A stretch of 64,000 bases of DNA from Pedobacter changchengzhani (lineage in GTDB: Bacteria > Bacteroidota > Bacteroidia > Sphingobacteriales > Sphingobacteriaceae). The DNA lies in NCBI RefSeq assembly GCF_004354365.1, contig NZ_SJCY01000006.1, positions 1 to 64,000 of the forward strand, given 5' to 3'. Positions 18,848-26,449 of the stretch are shown piece after piece. Numbering within the stretch: position 1 is the first letter of the stretch; the number at the start of each line of letters is the position of its first letter. The translations under genes were made by a program, and so were the position numbers. The notes below the pieces were generated by a model. The model did no database searches and was not told the DNA's origin. It saw nothing but the letters and a program-made list of their open reading frames with translations.

Positions 18848-19507
18848 TCACTTTATTGCACGCAACATTTCCCTTTTTCCAGGCGCGCCAGGTAATTTTT
18901 CGATGGTAAAACCATTTGCTTTTAAAGCTCTTTTTAGTTTTCCTGTAATGGCATAAGTAACAAAAACACCGCCCGGTTTTATGAAAGTACACACGTGCGC
19001 AATTGTTTCATCGCTCCACATTTCTGGTTGATGCTGCACCGAGAAGGCATCGTAATAAATTAGATCAAATTGTTCTTTTGTTGCAAAAGCTGATAGCGTA
19101 ATATGAGGGATTTCGAGGTTGCAGTAATCTGATATTGGTTGTTTTTGCTTTAATGCTTGGTCATAATTGTTAATAAAACTATCCCAAATTGTTGCCGGAA
19201 CATATTGGTTATATGCTGTTTGTGCTATCAATTCTGCAGTTAATGGAAATGCTTCTATGCTGGTATAATCTAATTTAATTGCATTATTTGTGCAATAATC
19301 TAAACTTAAAATAAAGTTTAAACCCGTTCCAAATCCAACTTCTAAAATTGAAATTGCTGATTTATCCGTGGTCGCAAATTTTAGTCCAGCATCAATAAAA
19401 ACGTGTTTACTTTCTTGTAAAGCACCATGTTTGCTGTGGTAATGCTCGCCAATAGTTTCGTTGTAAAGCGTATTTGATCCGTCGGCTGTAAGTGTAATGG
19501 TGTTCAT
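18848..19507 (-). CDS. mnmD: tRNA (mnm5s2U) methyltransferase, MnmD type
   Basis: This SAM-dependent methyltransferase is equivalent to the N-terminal half of MnmC and is expected to form mnm5s2U at wobble position 34 of tRNA. The SAM-binding motif is ILEVGFGTGLNFILSL; later motifs are IYYDAFSVQHQPEMWSDE and PGGVFVTYAITGKLKRALKANGF. It lacks the FAD-oxidase half, as usual in this lineage. The ATG at 19507 gives MNTITLTADGSNTLYNE; ten additional codons upstream are unlikely. Length of 219 residues. Confidence 0.9.
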   Translation of the reverse strand: MNTITLTADGSNTLYNETIGEHYHSKHGALQESKHVFIDAGLKFATTDKSAISILEVGFGTGLNFILSLDYCTNNAIKLDYTSIEAFPLTAELIAQTAYNQYVPATIWDSFINNYDQALKQKQPISDYCNLEIPHITLSAFATKEQFDLIYYDAFSVQHQPEMWSDETIAHVCTFIKPGGVFVTYAITGKLKRALKANGFTIEKLPGAPGKREMLRAIK

Positions 19508-19563
19508 CAAGTTTTTTAAATTAAAAGATTTTAGCAATCAAGATGTAAAGATAGCCCAAGATT

Positions 19564-19795
19564 TTTTATCCCCAAACCCCAAAGGGGCTTTTAGCAGGTG
19601 CAATAAATACAAGGAGGATTTTTAGGTGTTTTATCCCCAAACCCCAAAAGGGCTTTTAGCAGGTGCAATAAATTTATGGAGAATTTTTAGGTGTTTTATG
19701 CCTAAACCCCCAAGGGGCTTTTAGCAGGTGCAATAAATTTATGGAGAATTTTTAGGTGTTTTATGCCCAAACCCCAAAGGGGCTTTTTCCATCTA
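19564..19795. repeat. 65-bp tandem repeat, about 3.5 copies
   Basis: Copies begin at 19564, 19629, 19694 and 19759, an exact 65-bp period. Each contains a CCCCAAAGGGG-type inverted core followed by CTTTTAGCAGGTGCAATAAA. Copies differ at a few positions. It lies in the gene-free gap between mnmD and the MmcQ/YjbR gene. Confidence 0.92.
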
Positions 19796-19928
19796 GTCTT
19801 TACGCTTTAAGCTTTCCGCTTTAAGCTTTAGTCTTTCTACTTTAAGCTTTGGTCTTTCTGCTTTAAGCTTTGGTCTTTAAGCTTTAGTCTTTCTGCTTTA
19901 GTCTTTCTGCTTTTCCCCTCAAGTCTTT
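19796..19928. repeat. Low-complexity CTTTAAGCTTTAGTCTTT tract
   Basis: Reiterated short words (CTTTAAGCTT, GGTCTTT, AGTCTTTCTG) fill about 130 bases before the MmcQ promoter. No coding potential is seen. Variable word number suggests slippage-prone DNA. Confidence 0.8.
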
Positions 19929-19936
19929 TATCTTTG
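19929..19936 (+). promoter_or_regulatory. -7 element for the MmcQ/YjbR gene
   Basis: TATCTTTG matches TAnnTTTG and lies 21 bases before the ATG. The -33 region falls in the low-complexity tract and is not a clear match. Confidence 0.45.
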
Positions 19937-19957
19937 TTCTTTAATCCTTAATCTAAA

Positions 19958-20296
19958 ATGGATATAGAATCTTTTAGAACTTATTGTTTGAGTTTGCCTG
20001 GTACAACTGAAGGGATGAAGTGGGGGAATTTATGCTTTATGATCGAAGAAAAAATTTATGTTATCATTGATATCGAAAGTGGAAGTAGGTTTTCAATAAA
20101 ATGTAATCCTGACGATTTTGATGTTTTAACAGCTAGGGATGGAATCGCACAGGCCTATCATTTAGCAAAACGAAAGTGGATACAAGTTGCGAACTTAGCT
20201 GTTTTAAACGATTTTGAATTAATCCGTATGGTAGCAGCATCTAGAAACTTAGTTTTGGCAAAATTAACTAGAAAATTGCAGGCTAAATATCTGTAA
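19958..20296 (+). CDS. MmcQ/YjbR family protein
   Basis: This 112-residue protein has the CyaY-like/MmcQ-YjbR fold, often annotated as a DNA-binding protein; precise function unknown. Family features are the N-terminus FRTYCLSLPGTTEGMKWGN, the strand IYVIIDIESGSRFSIKC and the HLAKRKWIQV segment near residue 70. Length is normal. It converges on the DUF2625 gene, with only three bases between stops. Confidence 0.88.
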   Translation: MDIESFRTYCLSLPGTTEGMKWGNLCFMIEEKIYVIIDIESGSRFSIKCNPDDFDVLTARDGIAQAYHLAKRKWIQVANLAVLNDFELIRMVAASRNLVLAKLTRKLQAKYL

Positions 20297-20299
20297 AAG

Positions 20300-21076
20300 T
20301 TATTCTTTAATTTCCTCTTTTTTAATTACTGCTGCATTCTTTAACTCTTCCGATTTTTCTATGTTAAATTTATACATTTCTTCTATTGGAACTAATTTTC
20401 TTGAACATTTGTCGATATTAGTTGCTGGCTCCCATAAATACGGACGAAAGGTATATACTTTATTTCCATCTAAATTGGCAATAAACTGGTCCCATTTTTC
20501 CCAACGCAAACCTTTGTAAAACTTTGATAAATCACTGTCAAAGCAGAATAAAAGAAACTCACCATAACCTGCACCAAGCGGTTGCCAAGTTAAAGTGTTA
20601 GGTTCTAAATAGTAAACGTTTTTAATATCTTTTCCTAAACCGCCCAAATTAATGGCAAAAAATCCACCAACAGCATCATCAGCAATTAGAAGATAGGGTG
20701 GTTTATCACCAAAGTTTTTCGTGGTTTTATCCTTGTTCCATTCTGCCACTGTTCTGTTTAATCTTTCACTGCCCGAACCTAAAATTCTAATCCAACCGTT
20801 ATCTACCAAAATACCGCCTGTATTGTATATTACCGAACCTAATGTGCTGTAAGTATTCAATTGCGATTCGTACAATGCTGTATCTGCCTTTGCAGAATCG
20901 ACGGGTAATACATCAATTTTGTTTTTGGCTGAGTCTATCCATGATTTAACAATCGGCCACGCCGGATCCGTTTTATTTATAAGCTTTTCTAAACTTATCA
21001 TTTCATTTTGAGCAAACGAAATAGATGTAATAAATAAACTACAAAGGATTAATATGGTTTTAAGCGCATTTTTCAT
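20300..21076 (-). CDS. DUF2625 family protein, exported
   Basis: This protein of unknown function has a signal peptide (MKNALKTILILCSLFITSISFAQ, cleavage near residue 23), so it should be periplasmic or surface-located. The DUF2625 body includes LGSVIYNTGGILVDNGWIRILGSGS, PYLLIADDAVGGFFAINLGGLG and a GYGEFLLFCFDSDLSKFYKGLRW block. I start it at 21076 so that the signal peptide begins correctly. Many family members are cytoplasmic; the export signal here is noteworthy. Confidence 0.85.
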   Translation of the reverse strand: MKNALKTILILCSLFITSISFAQNEMISLEKLINKTDPAWPIVKSWIDSAKNKIDVLPVDSAKADTALYESQLNTYSTLGSVIYNTGGILVDNGWIRILGSGSERLNRTVAEWNKDKTTKNFGDKPPYLLIADDAVGGFFAINLGGLGKDIKNVYYLEPNTLTWQPLGAGYGEFLLFCFDSDLSKFYKGLRWEKWDQFIANLDGNKVYTFRPYLWEPATNIDKCSRKLVPIEEMYKFNIEKSEELKNAAVIKKEEIKE

Positions 21077-21127
21077 GTTGAAGAATTGTTTTTCCAAATA
21101 TAGGATGTTAATCTATCTAAGCATTAT

Positions 21128-21160
21128 TTAAAAAACAAAAAGCCTCCAAAATAGGAGGCC
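21128..21160 (-). terminator. Rho-independent terminator of the 28-codon ORF
   Basis: On the minus strand GCCTCC, six loop bases and GGAGGC (21142-21159) are followed by a run of T residues (A run at 21129-21141). It lies 31 bases after the stop of the small ORF at 21191-21277 and is upstream of the DUF2625 start, so it best serves the small ORF. Confidence 0.75.
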
Positions 21161-21190
21161 GATAAAATGATAATCTTATATTAATAAGGG

Positions 21191-21277
21191 TTACTTATTA
21201 AACCAATAATAAATTTTACTTAAACCCAAACGGCGCAATAAATCAAGCGGGAAAAACAATGTTTTTAATGGTTTCAT
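21191..21277 (-). CDS. Putative 28-residue small protein
   Basis: The ATG at 21277 is followed by 28 codons starting MKPLKTLFFPLDLLRRLG and ending KIYYWFNK. The composition is amphipathic, with a proline, two arginines and an aromatic C-terminus, unlike random translated AT-rich DNA. An A-rich sequence precedes the ATG, and a hairpin terminator follows 31 bases after the stop. I do not know its function. It occupies the otherwise gene-free 450-bp gap between the DUF2625 gene and the zinc ATPase. Confidence 0.5.
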   Translation of the reverse strand: MKPLKTLFFPLDLLRRLGLSKIYYWFNK

Positions 21278-21475
21278 GATTTTTTTAATGTTTCTATCTT
21301 AATTAACATTTTTTAACATATTTTATTGTGCAAGTGTTAAACTAATTTAGTGTAATCGTTTATAGATATTTATTCGCTACTGGTTTTTACCTGATTAAGG
21401 ATGGTAATTCCAACCTTTTGATAAGCTCTTTTGTTAAACTTATTTAAGTTCTCGTTTAAATCTTTTTGAATACCT

Positions 21476-21483
21476 TATTTTTG
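21476..21483 (+). promoter_or_regulatory. -7 element of the P-type ATPase gene
   Basis: TATTTTTG fits TAnnTTTG and lies 47 bases before the ATG at 21531. A matching -33 TTTG is absent (TTTA at 21455-21458). Weak -33 sites often mean activator-dependent promoters, but no operator is recognised. Confidence 0.4.
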
Positions 21484-21530
21484 TGCAGCATTATAAATTT
21501 TAATAATTCTTCCTTTTTCTTTAAAATACA

Positions 21531-23507
21531 ATGAGTAATCACCACGATACCGAAGACAGTTGTTGCAGTGTAAAAAGACCACAGTCAAACAATAATGAGC
21601 ATAATCATGAAAACGGCGACGGACACGATCACAATCACGAGGGAGATCCATCGACTTTTAAAACCTACTTGCCTGCTTTAGTTACATTATCGATGTTAAT
21701 AATCGGCTTGGCTTTGGAACATATTTTCAAGCTTGCTGCATTTCAAATTATTAAGCCTTATTGGTATGTAGTGGCATATTTACCTGTTGGCATTCCTGTT
21801 TTAAAAGAAGTTTGGGAAACCTTTAAAGTTTATGATTTTTTCACTGAGTTTTCTTTAATGTCTATAGCCACAATTGGTGCCTTTGCCATTGGAGAATACC
21901 CCGAAGGCGTAACCGTAATGCTTTTTTACACCATTGGCGAGCTTTTTCAAATGGCTGCTGTTGCTAGGGCAAAGGGGAATATCAAATCTTTGTTAGATGT
22001 GCGTGCAGATGTTGCGAATGTTTTTAGAGACAATAAATATGTTAGCGTTGCGCCAGATAAAGTAAATATCGATGAAACCATTCAAATTAAAGCAGGGGAG
22101 AAAGTTGCTCTAGATGGTGTTTTGGTTTCTAATAAAGGTAGTTTTAATACAGCTGCGCTAACTGGCGAAAGCGTACCGAAAACACTTTTGAAAGGCGATA
22201 TTGTTTTAGCAGGTATGCTTAATTTAGAACAAGTTATTGATGTTAAGGTGACTAAACTATTTGCGGATAGCGCATTGTCTCGGATTTTGGAAATGGTACA
22301 GCAGGCCACTTCAAGGAAGGCAAAGACAGAACTTTTTATCCGCAAGTTTGCAAAAATTTATACGCCAATTGTTTTCTTTTTAGCCTTGGCTTTGGTTACT
22401 ATACCCATTTTAGTTTTAGGTAATGCATACGATTTCCATACATGGCTTTACCGTTCGTTAGTTTTCTTGGTAATATCTTGTCCTTGCGCTTTGGTAATTT
22501 CCATTCCTTTAGGGTTTTTTGGAGGAATAGGTGCGGCATCTTCGCACGGAATTTTATTTAAAGGATCTAATTTTTTAGATTTAATGACGAAGGTTAATAC
22601 CGTTGTATTGGATAAAACGGGCACGCTAACAAAAGGCGTTTTTAACATTCAAAAGATAGAAAGCAATATTAATGAGGATGAATTTATGTCGTTCTTAGTT
22701 GCAATAGAATCAAAATCGACTCATCCCATTGCTAAAGCCATTATTGGTTATGAAAATATTAAACATGTTTTTGAAGCCAAAGAAATTAAGGAGATTGCCG
22801 GCATGGGCTTGCAGGGCATGGTAAACGGTAAATCGGTTTTAGCAGGAAATGTTAAACTGCTCGAAAAATTTGAAATTCAATTTGATAGCGAATTAAAGAA
22901 AATAGATGAAGCAATTGTGGTTTTGGCTGTTGATAGCAAATATGTAGGTTATGTGATTATTGCTGATGAAATTAAGGAAGATGGTGTGCAGGCAATTGCG
23001 CAACTTCGAGAAAATGGCATAAAACAGATTGTAATGTTAAGTGGTGATAAAACTTCTATTGTAAAAAAAGTAGCAGCACATTTAAAAATTGATGAGTATT
23101 TTGGAGACCTTTTGCCAGAGGATAAAGTGTTAAAGTTAGAAGAGCTTAAAAAAGACACCAATAAAGTGATTGCTTTTGTGGGCGATGGCATTAACGATAC
23201 ACCTGTTTTAGCCATAAGTGATATTGGAATTGCAATGGGCGCGATGGGTAGCGATGCAGCAATTGAAACTGCAGATGTAGTGATACAAACCGACCAACCA
23301 TCTAAAATTGTAACCGCAATAAAGATCGCAAAAGCCACTAAAAATGTTGTTATTCAAAATATTGCCTTAGCATTTGCCGTTAAGGCATTGGTTTTAATTT
23401 TGGGTGCTGGTGGTATTGCAACCATGTGGGAAGCAGTTTTTGCCGATGTAGGTGTAGCATTATTAGCTATTTTAAATGCCGTGCGAATTCAAAAAATGAA
23501 ATTTTAG
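21531..23507 (+). CDS. zntA: Zn2+/Cd2+/Pb2+-exporting P1B-type ATPase
   Basis: This pump expels zinc, cadmium or lead across the inner membrane. The cytoplasmic N-terminus lacks a full HMA domain but has a Cys pair (DSCCSVKR) and a His/Asp-rich stretch (about 1-42). Membrane helices surround the CPC motif in VISCPCALVISIP (about residue 316). Catalytic Asp361 lies in DKTGTLTKG, the actuator loop has TGESVP, and the hinge has GDGINDTP. The last helix pair contains the DVGVALLAILNAVRI aspartate typical of the ZntA subgroup, arguing against copper. Length 658. It is a single gene with no adjacent metal regulator. Confidence 0.93.
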   Translation: MSNHHDTEDSCCSVKRPQSNNNEHNHENGDGHDHNHEGDPSTFKTYLPALVTLSMLIIGLALEHIFKLAAFQIIKPYWYVVAYLPVGIPVLKEVWETFKVYDFFTEFSLMSIATIGAFAIGEYPEGVTVMLFYTIGELFQMAAVARAKGNIKSLLDVRADVANVFRDNKYVSVAPDKVNIDETIQIKAGEKVALDGVLVSNKGSFNTAALTGESVPKTLLKGDIVLAGMLNLEQVIDVKVTKLFADSALSRILEMVQQATSRKAKTELFIRKFAKIYTPIVFFLALALVTIPILVLGNAYDFHTWLYRSLVFLVISCPCALVISIPLGFFGGIGAASSHGILFKGSNFLDLMTKVNTVVLDKTGTLTKGVFNIQKIESNINEDEFMSFLVAIESKSTHPIAKAIIGYENIKHVFEAKEIKEIAGMGLQGMVNGKSVLAGNVKLLEKFEIQFDSELKKIDEAIVVLAVDSKYVGYVIIADEIKEDGVQAIAQLRENGIKQIVMLSGDKTSIVKKVAAHLKIDEYFGDLLPEDKVLKLEELKKDTNKVIAFVGDGINDTPVLAISDIGIAMGAMGSDAAIETADVVIQTDQPSKIVTAIKIAKATKNVVIQNIALAFAVKALVLILGAGGIATMWEAVFADVGVALLAILNAVRIQKMKF

Positions 23508-23511
23508 GTTT

Positions 23512-23640
23512 AAAAAAATAGGAAGAGAACTTTACAAGTGCCTCTTCCTATTGCTAATTTCTGGTTCAGAGATTTATGGTGTGCCTGCCCTCCGCGGATA
23601 TCCCGCTCACAGGACTTTTTTGTCTGTTTTAAAGTGATAA
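23512..23640 (-). ncRNA. Candidate non-coding RNA ending in a terminator
   Basis: A leftward transcript is implied by the terminator at 23517-23552, but no credible gene precedes it. The 77-codon frame here has no protein-like features. Upstream of the terminator is a GC-rich structured segment with nested pairings CCTG/CAGG and GCGG/CCGC (23584-23613). The 5' end is not defined. On the plus strand the same GC-rich hairpin is followed by a T run (23616-23621) and might instead stop the zinc ATPase transcript. Confidence 0.35.
23517..23552 (-). terminator. Minus-strand rho-independent terminator
   Basis: The 11-base arms AATAGGAAGAG (23517-23527) and CTCTTCCTATT (23542-23552) are exact inverted repeats. 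A run of A at 23512-23518 gives the T tract on the minus strand, whereas the plus-strand side lacks one. It therefore ends a leftward transcript, just downstream of the zinc ATPase stop. Confidence 0.75.
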
Positions 23641-23761
23641 CAATATAAGGATTTATTGGTTTTAAAAGAATAAATATTTTTACACATTGTGTGGGAAATA
23701 GATATTTTTTGCTTTGCGAATAGATGAGGGATTTTATCAAAAACGCTCGTTAAAAATGATC

Positions 23762-23818
23762 AAAAAAAAACGGAGGAAGAACATAAAGTTCTACCCCCGC
23801 ATCTAAATTAACGCTCTC
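23762..23818 (-). ncRNA. Candidate sRNA of about 57 nt with promoter and terminator
   Basis: A 12-bp stem (23771-23782 with 23788-23799, one U-U mismatch and one G-U pair) is followed on the minus strand by a run of nine T residues (A run 23762-23770), a textbook terminator. About 50 bases upstream on the same strand is a promoter (-33 TTTG, 19 bp, TACTTTTA). The transcript would be only about 57 nt and contains no ORF longer than three codons. Confidence 0.5.
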
Positions 23819-23824
23819 AGGGGA

Positions 23825-23855
23825 TAAAAGTACAGGTTAATTTGTGATTAACAAA
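23825..23855 (-). promoter_or_regulatory. Promoter of the short RNA
   Basis: Minus-strand TTTG (23855-23852), 19 bp and TACTTTTA (23832-23825) match the Bacteroidota promoter except for the last base. Transcription should start near 23820. Confidence 0.5.
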
Positions 23856-24013
23856 TTTCAATTCTCAATTTAACATAATTTAACTTAATCATTATTTTAG
23901 TAATAAATTCAATACAATAAGGTGTTAATGGTATGATATAATTTGCCGAAAATTTTAAGTGTTTTTAAAACTTTAATGCGCAAAACATGTTATTTAATTA
24001 AAAAAGGAAAACT

Positions 24014-24205
24014 ATGGGATTACTTAAAACAGCATTAATTGGAGCCGCAGTTTACGGTGCAATTAAATATATCACTAAAAAAGATGACCTTACCGGAAAA
24101 TCTATTGTTGATGATTTAAAAGAAAAAGCACCTGAGTGGGTAGATAAGGCTAAAAACTTTAAAGAAGATTTACAAGCTGATTTTGCGATGAGAAACGCAG
24201 ATTAG
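24014..24205 (+). CDS. Small YtxH-like membrane-anchored protein
   Basis: This 63-residue protein has an N-terminal hydrophobic helix (LLKTALIGAAVYGAIKYI, about 3-20) and a charged amphipathic tail with Lys/Asp/Glu. The layout resembles small YtxH-domain or stress-type proteins; I infer membrane or envelope association. The start has a good ribosome site (AAAAAAGGAAAACT before ATG), stronger than most here, and a terminator follows 13 bases after the stop, so it is a complete monocistronic unit. Confidence 0.8.
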   Translation: MGLLKTALIGAAVYGAIKYITKKDDLTGKSIVDDLKEKAPEWVDKAKNFKEDLQADFAMRNAD

Positions 24206-24217
24206 TTTTTTAACTAC

Positions 24218-24241
24218 AAAAAGAGGCGATTGCCTCTTTTT
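24218..24241 (+). terminator. Rho-independent terminator
   Basis: The arms AAAAAGAGGC and GCCTCTTTTT pair across a four-base loop, with T residues following. It ends the small YtxH-like gene. Confidence 0.85.
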
Positions 24242-24335
24242 GTATATTTTAAGTTGCGCTTGCCTCCAATTTAGAGATTAGTTTTATTATCACCTACCAG
24301 TTTTATCAGCCTAAAACTCCAAAATTTATTTATTC

Positions 24336-24770
24336 ATGAATCATTATCACAAAATTATAAAAAGTAGTTTTTTTAGTCTATTAGCATTAGTCTTAATTTT
24401 TAGCATTTCAGCATGCTCAAAAAAAGTTCGTTTTGAAAACTCCAGTGTAGTTCCCGCTGCTGAAGGAAAAGTTAAAATTTCGAAAAACGATAATGGAAAT
24501 TATCAGTTAGATTTCAACATTGTAAATTTAGCAGAACCATCAAAGTTAACGCCATCAAAAAAATATTATGTGGTTTGGATGGAAACCAAAGAAAATGGCT
24601 TAAAAAATCTTGGTCAGTTAAAAAGTTCGTCAGGCTATTTTTCTAGTTTATTAAAAGCCGAAATGCGCGCTATAACGCCTTACAAACCAATTAAGGTTTT
24701 TATTACTGCCGAGAATGATCCAATTGTGGAAAATCCAGGAAACGTTATATTTTCTACTAGCAAATTCTAA
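24336..24770 (+). CDS. Lipoprotein with RskA-like C-terminal fold (hypothetical)
   Basis: This 144-residue protein has a lipoprotein signal (lipobox SISAC, Cys near 27). The body contains KKYYVVWMETKENGLKNLGQL and IKVFITAENDPIVENPGNVIFST. That pattern (YxVW, a GxLG strand, then a TAE turn) resembles the C-terminal domain of anti-sigma factor RskA, but here without the membrane helix and cytoplasmic sigma-binding part. No sigma factor is nearby. Its function is unknown; I report the resemblance as pattern recognition only. Confidence 0.75.
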   Translation: MNHYHKIIKSSFFSLLALVLIFSISACSKKVRFENSSVVPAAEGKVKISKNDNGNYQLDFNIVNLAEPSKLTPSKKYYVVWMETKENGLKNLGQLKSSSGYFSSLLKAEMRAITPYKPIKVFITAENDPIVENPGNVIFSTSKF

Positions 24771-24919
24771 TAAATCACTTTCGAATACTAAACTAATTGT
24801 AAAATAGTTTAATATTTTCTCAATCAACATATTGGGTTTTTTACTGTGACTAGAATAATTATCCTATAGTTTGCTTATTATTTTTTTAGCTTTATTGATG
24901 AAAATTTTAATCCACAATT

Positions 24920-26356
24920 ATGTTAATTAAATTTAGTAGAAACTTTATTTTACTCGGATTGCTAATTTTAGCTAATAGCTTATATGCTAAAGTTAAACCA
25001 GCAGCTATTTTTACCGACCACATGGTTTTACAGCAACGAACTGAAGCCAGTTTATGGGGTTGGGCGAAGCCATCTGCTCAAGTAAAAGTGATTACTTCTT
25101 GGAATAAGCAAACTTATTTTGTTAAGGCAAATGATATTGGTAAATGGCATTTAAAGGTAAAAACGCCCGTTGCCGGCGGGCCATACAGCATATCTTTTAA
25201 TGATGGCGATCAACTCATTTTAAGCGATATTTTAATTGGCGAAGTTTGGTTATGCGGTGGACAATCCAATATGGAGATGCCGATGATGGGCTATAATGGC
25301 CAGCCGATTCTTGGTTCAAATAATGGAATTTTAAAGTCGAAAAATTATAATTTGAGGTTATATACAGTTCCCCGTTCATCAACTACCGAAAAACAAAATG
25401 ATAGCAAACCATCGCAATGGAAACTTTCTAACCCAGAAAATGTGGCTTCGTTTAGCGCAACAGCCTACTATTATGGCGCACTGCTTAACGAAATTTTAAA
25501 TGTTCCCATTGGATTAATAAATGATAGTTATGGCGGTTCTACAATAGAAGCTTGGATGGCATCAGAAGATTTAACCTCGTTCCCCGAAATAAAAATACCA
25601 GCTAAAACGGACAGTATTAAAGAGCTGACCCAAACGCCGACAACCTTATATAACGGTATGATTTACCCGATAATTGGTTATACTATTAAAGGTGCAATTT
25701 GGTATCAGGGCGAATCAAACTTTGGCAGATCTAAACAATATGAAGATTTGTTCCCTAAATTGGTAAGTAGCTGGAGAAAAGCATGGGGTATTGGCGAGTT
25801 TCCTTTTTATTACGTACAAATTGCGCCTTTTAAGTATTCTAGTACAATTAATGATTTATCATCAAAAACAAATTCTGCATATTTAAGAGAGGCACAAAGA
25901 AATTCTTTGTCAAAAATTAATAACAGTGGCATGGCTGTATTAATGGATATTGGCGAAGAGAAAATTATTCATCCCTCGCATAAACAAATTGGTAGCGAAA
26001 GGTTGGCATATTTGGCTTTAGCTAAAACCTATAATGTTAAAGGTATTGGTTATGGAAGCCCGAATTTTAACAAGCTTACTATAGACAAAAATAAAGCAGT
26101 GGTTTCTTTTGAAAATGTACAAAATGGTTTAACAGATTTTAGCAAGGGTTTAAATTTGTTTGAATTGGCTGGGGCCGATCATAAATTTTATCCCGCAAAG
26201 GCTACCATTGATGGAAGTAATGTGATGCTTACTGCTGATGAGGTAAAAGTTCCTGTTGCAGTTAGGTATGCTTTTAAAGATTTTGTGGTGGGCGATTTAT
26301 TTGGTAACGATGGTTTACCTGTTTCATCATTTAAAACGGATGATTGGGATTTGTAA
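24920..26356 (+). CDS. Sialate O-acetylesterase family protein (SASA), copy 1
   Basis: This exported carbohydrate esterase has a signal peptide (about 1-23, SLYA), an N-terminal beta domain and an SGNH-hydrolase domain. The catalytic Ser lies in LCGGQSNMEMPM, the glycine/asparagine blocks are in DSYGGSTIEAW and IWYQGESNFG, and the Asp/His block is DIGEEKIIHPSHK. Family members remove acetyl groups from sialic acids, and related enzymes act on other acetylated glycans; the substrate is not settled. It is a paralogue of the gene at 40453, and lies alone before the ergothioneine operon. Confidence 0.9.
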   Translation: MLIKFSRNFILLGLLILANSLYAKVKPAAIFTDHMVLQQRTEASLWGWAKPSAQVKVITSWNKQTYFVKANDIGKWHLKVKTPVAGGPYSISFNDGDQLILSDILIGEVWLCGGQSNMEMPMMGYNGQPILGSNNGILKSKNYNLRLYTVPRSSTTEKQNDSKPSQWKLSNPENVASFSATAYYYGALLNEILNVPIGLINDSYGGSTIEAWMASEDLTSFPEIKIPAKTDSIKELTQTPTTLYNGMIYPIIGYTIKGAIWYQGESNFGRSKQYEDLFPKLVSSWRKAWGIGEFPFYYVQIAPFKYSSTINDLSSKTNSAYLREAQRNSLSKINNSGMAVLMDIGEEKIIHPSHKQIGSERLAYLALAKTYNVKGIGYGSPNFNKLTIDKNKAVVSFENVQNGLTDFSKGLNLFELAGADHKFYPAKATIDGSNVMLTADEVKVPVAVRYAFKDFVVGDLFGNDGLPVSSFKTDDWDL

Positions 26357-26449
26357 ACTCATCATCAATTAATAAATTGTTAAACTAAACAGGAATAAAC
26401 CGCGGTCATTTATAGCTCAATATTAAAATATTCTAAATTTTATTTGCAC

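Noticed and set aside
19564..19795. CRISPR array
   Set aside because: The 65-bp period has no unique spacers between repeats; the full unit is repeated. No cas genes are nearby.
23512..23640. Firm 6S RNA assignment
   Set aside because: The end terminator and hairpins are suggestive, but I could not verify the conserved 6S bubble or a defined 5' end.
23510..23740. 76-codon minus-strand frame after the zinc ATPase
   Set aside because: It runs through the 11-bp terminator stem and a GC-rich RNA-like hairpin, ends in a Phe-rich string made by the T run, and shows no domain.
26399..26406. ACCGCGGT palindrome upstream of the egt operon as an operator
   Set aside because: Only eight bases, a single copy, and no regulator gene is linked; too weak to call.
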